Shown piece after piece: positions 1 through 64,000 of a DNA stretch of 64,000 nucleotides. The position numbers and the translations under genes are program-made. The notes beneath the pieces were generated by a model. It was not told where the DNA came from, made no database searches, and saw nothing but the letters and a program-made list of their open reading frames with translations. The stretch comes from Chamaelirium japonicum. Taxonomy: Eukaryota; Streptophyta; Magnoliopsida; Liliales; Melanthiaceae. How positions within the stretch are numbered: the first letter of the stretch is position 1; each line of letters opens with the position of its first letter. The stretch covers positions 24,587,444-24,651,443 of the forward strand of contig OX393552.1 of the NCBI GenBank assembly GCA_947650365.1, written 5' to 3'.

Positions 1-102
1 ACCCATAGTAGCAATAAATATCTATTTCCCTTTAGCATCTCCTGAAAGAGAGAACATTAATGAATCAAGATAAACTTATGACCTTTATTCCTTTGATTGC
101 AG

Positions 103-25841
<25,739 letters not shown>

Positions 25842-26310
25842 CGACGGCTAAATCCCTTGCAGGCCATTTCAAAACCTCGCCCTGCACGTTTGTGAAGCTA
25901 GAGGATAAGATACGATGAAGATCCGCAGCTGTGAGGTTGGGTTGCCGGGATTTACCGCCTGTTTAATTTTTGCTGCTATACTGTAATTCATGTTGTTGCT
26001 GGTCGGGGGGCAAACTTCTACAATGCGTGATCGGTGCCTTTTGTGAATGGCACAACCCCCTCTCCGAGTTTTTCTTTTTATCCGAGTCTCGAGGGCCCCC
26101 CACCACCACTACCACTAGGAAAGAGGTCACCTCCTTTTCATTTTCCTTGTATTTTAGTACATAAGATTTTGGAGAAGGGCCTTGCTTGTATACAGGGTGT
26201 AGTTGGTGTCCTTGACCTTGGCCTTTTAAATTTGTTTTTGTTCATTCCTGCTGCTGCTTTGTTGTGATTCTGCTCTGTTTCCATCTTGTTTCTTTTTATT
26301 GGTATTATTT
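25842..26310 (+). other. Probable 3' UTR of the UBP12/13 gene
   Basis: After the stop codon the sequence is T-rich and non-repetitive with no further USP coding similarity, as expected of a plant 3' UTR. The end is a guess: a GT microsatellite at about 26320-26341 is a convenient limit, and no unambiguous polyadenylation signal was found. Confidence 0.45.
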
Positions 26311-27559
26311 GTAGGGAAAGTGTGTGTGTGTGTGTGTGTGTAGGGTTGGGTGGGGGGGTTGTATTGGTGTCAATGTTTATCAGTGTAAAAGGAACTACTA
26401 CTGTCTTAAATCTCACATGCTGTCCACCTCAGCAATTGGTGATTTCTATTTCATATTTCCTTTTTGATGATGTTGATCAGTTTTCCATGAACAAGAAGTT
26501 GAGTTTGAGGTTTTGGTCAGCTATAGTATGTTGGATCTATTGCAGCTGGAGTCTCATGGGTCCGACTCCAGAAGGGATCAATCATCGTGCGGTTCTGCTG
26601 GATGCATCTGGGTTTGGTACGCAGTTTCATTCAATAAGAACCAATCATGATGGAAGCCATCGGCGGGGCAGAATTTGCAAGTAATCCTTAAATCTTTGCC
26701 CATTGATCGATACGGAAGTTTTAGTTTCTTTTGACAAATCCTGAGTTGTCGGAAACTCTCATTAAGAAACCGAAAAAATACCAGTTGGTAGGTAGAAAAC
26801 CAATCTTATTAGTTACAATATTTTTTTAAAAAAATTATTACCCCTAAAAAAATTCTAAATTAAGGCCAAGGGATAGACAAAGCAAAGCTAAATCTACTAA
26901 AACACTACAAAGTATAATGAAATGTAATAGGATGAGTTAAGAGGAAATTGTGTGAATGTGTAATTATCTTTGATATATTAATCTTTTTGTTTTGATGGTG
27001 CCAAAGGAATAAAAGAAACATTTTGTTTTTCCCTAAAAATTTTCTAATCTCTAGTGAATCTCTCAGTACAATGAAAGATATATATAAAAAAAAAGCCTAC
27101 ATCTATTGAGTTGCTTTCAAAATGTTGGTTTCAAAAAACTTTTACATACATTTGCATACATTAATGATGATTAAAAAATAATAATAAGTAAATTTTATAT
27201 TGCAATGTGCAATATTCCACCAACCACATCATGATAAAACATTTTTATTTCTGGATAATAGAGCTGCTCATTGAGTAAAATCTATCTATCAACTTCAATA
27301 ACTAGCAAGTAATATCTTAAAAGGCTGCTGAATTTCCTTCAACCTAAAGAGAATTTCACCTAATTCTGCAAAATCTTGCTGTGTGTCAAGCAAACTTGTG
27401 GATTCAAAGAAGCAGTTGGCATAGTTCAACCATGCAATCGTAATGCTCAGGATAAAAAAAGGGGGGACTTAGTGAACGGTCCAAAACAGAAGACCCCTTT
27501 AAGCCCAAGAACAAAGGACGAAAATACACCTCAATTGGCTTCAAATTTTGATTTGCATG
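26311..27559. other. Intergenic stretch with no gene seen
   Basis: AT-rich DNA after the UBP 3' UTR with a short GT microsatellite at its left edge. No protein family, RNA gene or defined transposon end recognised. Confidence 0.5.
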
Positions 27560-27862
27560 CCACTCCTCTAAACTAAACCTAAAACCTAAACCTAATCTTA
27601 AAACCTAAGATCTACAAGCCATGGGATGAACCCTAGACCAAATCCAAACCCTAAAACCTAAGATCTACAAACCATGGGGTGAACCCTAGACCTAATCCTA
27701 AAACCCAAATCCTATATCTAATCTAAAATCTAAGATCTACAGGCCATGAGGTGAATTCTAGACCTAATCCTAAAATCTAAATCCTATATCTGACCTAAAA
27801 TCTAAGATCTACAAGCCATGAGGTGAATCCTAGACCTAATCCTAAAACCTAAACCCGTTAAC
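27560..27862. repeat. Tandem repeat of about 60-65 bp (CCTAAGATCTACAAGCCATG units)
   Basis: Four to five copies of a unit containing CTAAGATCTACAAGCCATG, TGAACCCTAGACC and TAATCCTAAAACC. The AAACCCTA-like text resembles plant telomere repeat but the unit is far longer, so it is a local minisatellite and not a telomere. Confidence 0.75.
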
Positions 27863-28254
27863 CAATCCGATCCCGTCACCGCCTCTCATCTCTGCTGCTC
27901 GCCACCATCTTGAAGCAACCACTACCACGACCGCTGTTACTGTCGCCGATTGCTCGAGAAAAGGGGGAGAAGAGAGGCATTTTTGGGTATATGAAAAGGC
28001 TTTGGTACCTTCCATTCTTGTGAGTGTCCTGTTCATTAATCTAATCTGTCCTATGAGACCAAACACACATTTCCCCCCAAAAAAAGGCGATTGTTTAAGA
28101 AAAAAAACCAAGTTAACCAAGGCATGTAACAAATTCCATAGAAAATGGTCAATGTAAGAAAATCCAACACCCTGCCAAATAGTTTCACATCTTATGCCAA
28201 TTCCAATCCCCACCACCCAATTCCAGTCAAATCCACAAATCGAACACCAATCAC

Positions 28255-28474
28255 CCCACCAGGGGATAGGAGAATTGGCAATGCAGCTGATGCTTTGGTC
28301 AATCATATGCAGAACCTCCCCTCGATTTACCTAGGAGTGAAGTGGGAATCGCCAAGAGGGCCGGCCGGGCTTCACTTCCGAAGGGATTAATCCGAGACTG
28401 AAGTGGACCATTCCCCGAAGGGCTACCGGCTACAGGACACCCACCATTCTCAAAAGAAAAGAAAAAAAAAAAAG
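28255..28474 (+). mobile_element. tRNA-derived SINE-like element, copy 1
   Basis: About 205 bp beginning GGGGATAGGAGAATTGGC and ending in an A-rich tail (28450-28474). The same sequence in reverse orientation is at 50009-50222. In that better copy a box-A-like GGATAGGAGAGTTGG and a box-B-like GGGTTTGACTTCTCC are visible, as expected of tRNA-derived SINEs. It lies just past the 3' end of the SKA3 gene. Confidence 0.65.
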
Positions 28475-28616
28475 AACACCAATCAAGGACCTAAGAGTTT
28501 CACATCCATTTTCTCATTGTTCTACTCCCAGGTATCATATGCAGAGATTTAGGGGGCATCAGCTTTTGACTTGAAAATTAGATTAAGTGCACACAGACTA
28601 ATAGCATCAATGATCA

Positions 28617-43808
<15,192 letters not shown>

Positions 43809-43829
43809 TTGCGCCCCAACTGGAGAGAG

Positions 43830-43873
<44 letters not shown>

Positions 43874-43981
43874 AAAATGGGACTGTGTGTGGCCAGTGTG
43901 GGGGGTTTCGAAAAGCCGGGGCGGGAAATCGGATGTTTTGTTTTTAATAAGTAATTAAATCTCTCCCATAATGAAGTATCA
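43809..43981 (-). promoter_or_regulatory. Short divergent 5' region between SKA3 start and tRNA-Arg
   Basis: Only 173 bp separate the SKA3 ATG (antisense, 43806-43808) from the first base of the tRNA. It includes a (GA)n tract at about 43830-43870 that reads as (CT)n in the SKA3 leader, a common feature of plant 5' UTRs and core promoters. No TATA box is obvious. The promoter role is inferred from position. Confidence 0.4.
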
Positions 43982-44054
43982 GCGCCTGTAGCTCAGTGGA
44001 TAGAGCGTCTGTTTCCTAAGCAGAAGGTCATAGGTTCGACCCCTATCTGGCGCG
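43982..44054 (+). tRNA. tRNA-Arg(CCU)
   Basis: A 73-nt cloverleaf: acceptor GCGCCTG/CTGGCGC with discriminator G, D arm GCTC...GAGC, anticodon stem TCTGT/GCAGA, anticodon CCT at 44015-44017, T arm ATAGG/CCTAT with loop TTCGACC. The U6-U67 acceptor mismatch is also found in the plant tRNA-Arg(CCU) I know, so it is not a defect. No intron. Both internal Pol III boxes look intact. Confidence 0.96.
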
Positions 44055-44058
44055 AATA

Positions 44059-44063
44059 TTTTT
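44059..44063 (+). terminator. Pol III terminator of tRNA-Arg
   Basis: Run of five T beginning four bases after the tRNA 3' end; a second T run follows at 44068. Confidence 0.8.
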
Positions 44064-44084
44064 GCTCTTTTATTGATTTTTTAT

Positions 44085-44347
44085 AGGGCTATTTTGACTT
44101 TGCCCCCAAATTTTGCCATGAATTAGACTTTACTCCCCATATTTTCCTTAATTAGACTTTACCCCCCAAAACTAACTGTTCCGTCAGCTCACCATCTAAG
44201 AGGAAGATGAGCTGACGGAAAGACATAAAGTTTTGGGGGGTGAGCTGACGGAACAGTTAGTTTCGGGGGGTAAAGTCTAATTAATGAAATATGGGGGGTA
44301 AAGTCTAATTCAAGGCAAAATTTGGGGGGCAAAGTCAAAATAACCCT
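44085..44347. mobile_element. 263-bp palindromic MITE next to the tRNA
   Basis: Left end AGGGCTATTTTGACTTTGCC and right end reverse complemented AGGGTTATTTTGACTTTGCC match at about 19 of 20. The arms continue with AAGTCTAATT and AACTGTTCCGTCAGCTCA in inverted order, so almost the full length folds back. No clean target duplication seen. Confidence 0.8.
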
Positions 44348-44723
44348 TTTTTAAATGACATTATAAATGTTATCTAAAATCTAAATAGACATTGTCAGGT
44401 TAAGGGCCGGCAATGGACCGGAACCCGACCAAGACCCGATTGTGCATGACCGACCTGGAACAGGTTTGGATACGGGCTTGGGCATTCATTTTAGCCAAGA
44501 TACTAGAACAGTCTGGGTTTGGACTTGTATCGGTCCGGTCCGGTCCGAATCTAGCTCAATTTTATAGTTAGGGTCCACCGACCTACCTGGCAATGGAATC
44601 CTAATATACAGTATATACTGATCTGAGACATGCTATTCATACCGATAGCTTTTACCGATTCATTCACACGGAATAACGTGGCATCTAATCACAGCATTGC
44701 TTTGCCTGTTGCTCTAAGCCGAG

Positions 44724-45011
44724 TAGGGGTGGCAATGGGTCGGTTTGGGTCGGGTTGACACATATGTATAAGAGCAGAACACCTAACCCGAACCCGGCCC
44801 GTTTAATAAACGGGTCAAAAACTTAAACCCAAATCCGACCCGCCTAATAAATGGGTTGACCCGACCCGACCCGTTTAATACGTTTACTAAACGGGTCGGG
44901 TCGGGTTGGCTCGGGTTGGGTCAACAGATTCCATGTAAACCTGTCGGGTTGGGTCAAGACAAGTCGGATTGGGCTGGGTTTGATCGGGTTGGGTCAGGTT
45001 GGCTCGAGTTG
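44724..45011. mobile_element. Truncated hAT-like MITE (GGGGTGGCAATGGGTC family)
   Basis: Begins TAGGGGTGGCAATGGGTCGG, like 41289 and 48105, and continues as GGGTCGGGTTGGCTCGGGTT low complexity. Its right half is lost where a family A half-element begins at about 45012. Confidence 0.6.

Positions 45012-47771
<2,760 letters not shown>

Positions 47772-47856
<85 letters not shown>
47772..47856. repeat. (TA)n tract
   Basis: About 42 TA units to the right of family B copy 3. Confidence 0.95.
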
Positions 47857-47859
<3 letters not shown>

Positions 47860-48104
47860 TCTGTCCATGGTTCCTATCATCGGCCCAGAGTTTAATTAAT
47901 TTAAAAGTTTTTTAGAATAGGGCTTGGTCTAGGCCTACATGCATGAGCCTGAATCTAAGGGGGCATAAAAAGGTTTGGCTATTTGCACCCCACAAATTAC
48001 TAAAACCCCCAACTTAACATATAAAGAAATATCAGATTCATTCCTGAAGCATCCCAGTCATATTGATATCCACACTGCCACCTTCATCGTCGGTGTCATA
48101 GACC

Positions 48105-48635
48105 TAGGGGTGGCAATGGACTCCGAAAATCCAAAAGGCCGACCCGAAACATCGGGTATGGGTATAGGAATTGTCCCCGAAACATGATTTGGATAGGATA
48201 TGGATATAGAAACTCTACCCGATTAACTTTTGGGTATGGGTATGAATACCTCAATATCCATACCCGATTGCCTCTCTAACGTGTGTATACTAGATACAGT
48301 TTAAAGTCCAGTCATTATCATATACCTAAATTCCAACTGAACTCATATCCCAACACAAACCTACTCTTCTAAATCCATTGTGATAAGAAACCCACAGAGC
48401 TTCTTTTTAACATTCATTGTGATGCCTTGATTTTTTTTTCCCCTCAAGTAATGGAATATATGATGGAGAAAAAGAGAAAATTATACCCGATTCATGCCCA
48501 AAACCGAAACTAAAACCCGAAACCCAATTGAATATGGGCTCTCTTCTATTTGGGTATGGACCCTGCCTTACCCGAATAGGTATGGGTATGGATAGGGGTC
48601 AGGTCCGACCCAACCCGAACAATTGCCACCCCTTA
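48105..48635. mobile_element. hAT-like MITE (GGGGTGGCAAT family) with 8-bp TSD
   Basis: Left end TAGGGGTGGCAATGGA and right end reverse complemented TAAGGGGTGGCAATTG. Flanks CATAGACC (48097-48104) and CATGGACC (48636-48643) match at 7 of 8. The inside holds GGGTATGGGTATG phrases. No coding potential. Confidence 0.78.
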
Positions 48636-48643
48636 CATGGACC

Positions 48644-49152
48644 TCACCGCCTGGCACCAGCCCTCCTCCCCTTCTTCCTCCCCACTCTAATCCCCACTCT
48701 AAGCCACCGGTCCCATGTATCACACCGATACTTCTGGCCTCTCCTCCTCTCCAACCCCTCCTCTTCCTCACTCTCCACTAGAATGGCTGTCGGTTGATCC
48801 TCACCGACATGGTGTGGTCCGATTTCACAAAAAAAAAAAAAAAAAGCAAGCCAATTTGATGTGACACCTGATCACAGCCATCCATTGCACCCAGATCCAA
48901 TGGGTGAACCACACTCAGTCCGACTGGCAGGCAAAGAGACGGCCGTAATCAGGTGCCACATCAGGATGGCCCGATCCAATCTGGATGGAAAACTAGATGG
49001 CATTGTTCACTAAATAATTGGGGATGCAAAACTTTCAAAGGGTTTTAAGACACCAATGTTCATTTTAAACACGAAAGAGCCGTTGATAAAGTTTATATAC
49101 ACAACACACAAGGTTACAGTGACTTCATCCCTTCTCTACTCTGCCCCCCCCC
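48644..49152. other. Intergenic DNA and probable 3' UTR of the carboxypeptidase gene
   Basis: The part next to 49153 is the likely minus-strand 3' UTR. Further left is C-rich DNA at 48655-48780 and an A-run at 48830-48845. CCCGATCCAATCTGGATGG-like text at about 48860-48990 looks repetitive and recurs in spirit at 49470-49570. Confidence 0.4.
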
Positions 49153-60858
<11,706 letters not shown>

Positions 60859-61384
60859 CTGAATAAGAATTCAGGGTTAGTGTTCATTTAAACCATCATC
60901 GTCCATTAGGAATTACTTAAAATGCTAATGTTTCTCTTTTCATAAGAGAATATGTTACATTAAATGCATTTGTGTAAACATGACAGAAAGACGACCATTA
61001 TTATTGAAAGAGGATCAAGATTTTGAGAACTAAGACATTGTCAGTTTGATTACATGGAAAGATACTTGGGAAGTTTTAGTTATTTAATTACATGTCCACC
61101 ACAACTCCTTGAGACTAACATAGTTTAAAGTTAACTATAATGCACCTCTTGGGTATATTAACAATCATGACTCATGACTATCCATAATGTATTATCCATG
61201 GGGGACTTTCGTCAACCGATAAGATACTACCAAAGTCAGGCATTCAATCTTGAACGACTTGTGTTGTTTTTCCAACAAAAGTTGGATAGGATCGATTGGC
61301 ATGCATTCTTTTCAATAGTATGAAGAAATGTGGTACTGAACACCTCTAGAAAAAAAATAAACTACAAACAACTTCAACACCTAG
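60859..61384. other. Carboxypeptidase intron, nothing recognised
   Basis: AT-rich intron upstream of the exon 60775-60858 on the gene strand. No further exon of the peptidase is visible from here to 64000. Confidence 0.5.
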
Positions 61385-61985
61385 GGCTTGTTTGGTTCAC
61401 GGAAAACAGCCTTGGAATCCTACTTTGATTCCCTGGCATCCTATTCCAGGGAATCAGAATAAGATTCCGATGTTTGGTTGGTGCGAGGAAAAGGCCAGGA
61501 AATAGGGGAGGAATCCTCTTCCATTCCCGAAATCTGTTTGGTTCAATATGGGAATGAGGGAGGGGAATCCTGGATTATGCCCATTTTACCCCAAATCGCA
61601 GGTGACCAGAGCCCTAAATCGTGGTCGGAGCAGGTGACCAGAGTCCTAGATCCTTCAACAGTCACATCAAATAGTTGTAGGTGATCGGAGCCCTTGATCG
61701 TGGTCTGAAATCACAGCTAACCAGAGCCTAAATTAAGTCTCAATCGCAGGTGACTGGAGCCATAGATTAAGCCCCAAATTGTGGTCGGCGAAGGTGGCCG
61801 AAGCAGTGGATCATGGTCAGAGAGGTGATCGGAGCCCTAGAGCCACACAAAAAGCCAAAGCCAAGGTCGCAGGTGGCGAAGCAGGTCACAGGAGAACAGA
61901 GATCGCATGTACCAACAAATTGCAAAGGGGTGATAAACCAGGGCCTTTGCTTAGAGTATTTTAGTCACAAAAATACCTTCCATGT
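61385..61985. mobile_element. Probable MITE (GGGCTTGTTTGGTTC family) plus repeat
   Basis: Starts TAGGGCTTGTTTGGTTCACG and carries inverted GGAATC/GATTCC motifs, a start shared by many plant MITEs. After about 61600 it holds repeated AGGTGACCAGAGCCCTA-like units. The right end was not found. Confidence 0.5.
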
Positions 61986-61989
61986 AGGA

Positions 61990-62280
61990 TGCCGAGGAAT
62001 CGAACCCAATTCCCCCAATAGGGATGCCCCCTTTCTATTAATCATGGTTGTTGATGCCTTTAATGCTATATTGCGTCGTGTCAGCTCAAGAAACCTCATT
62101 AACAGTGTTAGAGGTAACTTTTGGTGCATCTCCAATCTCCATTTTGCTTATGACACTATTCTTTTCTGTGAAGCAATTAGAGCAGGTGGTTGTCTTGAAA
62201 ATTATTCCCTATGCCCTTGAGTTCTACTCCATATTGCGCATCAATTTCTCGAAAATCTCCATGTACTATGTCTGTTGGTC
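61990..62280 (+). pseudogene. LINE reverse-transcriptase remnant
   Basis: In two frames it reads RDAPFLLIMVVDAFNAILRR, then ISNLHFAYDTILFCEA, then RINFSKISMYYV. This order matches L1-type plant RT (PFLFIL..., the FADD box with flanking DTILFC, and RINxxKS). The catalytic box reads FAYDT, so it is changed and dead. One frame shift lies after ILFCEA. Confidence 0.65.
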
Positions 62281-62443
62281 GATCGTCGAGGAGAAAAAGT
62301 GATGATGATCAAGATAGTGGTCAATGGTAAAAGGCAAAATAGACAACAACTACATGGGAGATTAGGGGTAAAAATGGAAAAACATCAACGCGACTTATGG
62401 AAGTCATGGAAACAAGGAGTTTGAAGTTTCGTCCATAGCCCCC

Positions 62444-63603
<1,160 letters not shown>

Positions 63604-63696
<93 letters not shown>

Positions 63697-63713
63697 AGAG
63701 AGAGAGAGAGATA
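63604..63713. repeat. (TA)n(GA)n tract
   Basis: About 44 TA units, then about 8 GA units, leading straight into the element at 63714. Confidence 0.95.
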
Positions 63714-64000
63714 GGGGGCCGATCCAGTGAGAAACCCCTTATTTGCGAAACCTTGTGCGAAACCCCCTTAGAGGTTTTAGAATTTGATGAAACTTGGTAG
63801 GCATGCTACCTATGCCATGTTGATCATCCTCACAAAATTTCATCAAATTCTAAAACCTCTAGGGGCATCAAATGTTAGAAAATTTACCGACCGTTCATAA
63901 AAACCATTAATTTGATTATCAAATTTGATGCCCCTAGAAGTTTTAGAATTTGATGAAATTTTGTGAGGATGATCAACATGGCATAGGTAGTATGCCTACC
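63714..64000. mobile_element. (TA)n-flanked MITE, family I, cut by window end
   Basis: Starts GGGGGCCGATCCAGTGAGAA and contains inverted TAGAGGTTTTAGAATTTGATG and GATGATCAACATGGCATAGG. The core is a mix of families A and C, with a third kind of terminus. The right arm runs past 64000. Confidence 0.78.

Noticed and set aside
27560..27862. Interstitial telomere repeat
   Set aside because: AAACCCTA-like words occur, but the repeating unit is about 60-65 bp with unrelated sequence between, not TTTAGGG arrays.
27842..28306. 154-codon minus-strand frame just downstream of SKA3
   Set aside because: Runs across the tandem repeat and into the SINE-like element, with no recognisable domain and odd composition.
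43982..44054. tRNA pseudogene because of the U6-U67 mismatch
   Set aside because: The same mismatch is typical of plant tRNA-Arg(CCU). All other stems, the anticodon and the terminator are intact.
48568..48797. Short frames at the edge of the 48105 element
   Set aside because: They start inside the transposon and run into C-rich DNA, with no family match.

Overview
The window is nuclear DNA of a flowering plant. It has split genes with GT-AG introns, plant-specific protein families, a plant-type tRNA-Arg gene, many small inverted-repeat transposons, very long (TA)n tracts and LTR, LINE and SINE remnants. Large AT-rich introns stuffed with repeats argue against a compact genome. The species cannot be named from the sequence alone.

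Layout. (1) About 103-25841, + strand: the catalytic and C-terminal part of a UBP12/UBP13-type (USP7-like) ubiquitin-specific protease. I placed 28 exons, all in phase, 981 codons to the stop; the N-terminal MATH domain lies left of the window. (2) About 28617-43808, - strand: a gene I recognise as the plant homologue of kinetochore protein SKA3. Nine exons are scattered over 15 kb, and one junction does not join in phase. (3) 43982-44054, + strand: tRNA-Arg(CCU), just upstream of the SKA3 start and divergent from it. (4) 44085-48635: intergenic transposon belt. (5) About 49153-60858, - strand: the last five exons of an M28 glutamate carboxypeptidase of the AMP1/LAMP1 family. Its last intron is 7.5 kb and holds a SINE, a decayed Ty3/gypsy fragment and a complete non-autonomous LTR element with a perfect target duplication. 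The 5' exons lie right of the window.

Repeats dominate the rest. Two groups stand out. One is a set of hAT-like elements with terminal inverted repeats and 8-bp target duplications that can be read directly. The other is a set of palindromic elements abutting (TA)n tracts. Several families with different ends share one internal core (CCTCTAGGTGCATCAAA / TTTTAGAATGGGCTGATTTTTT / GATGATCAACATACCATAG-like). They resemble the microsatellite-targeting 'Micron' transposons described in rice and are the most interesting system in the window.

The three protein genes have no evident shared pathway: protein deubiquitination, chromosome segregation and ER-linked peptidase function in meristem or hormone control. 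Their adjacency looks like ordinary plant gene order.
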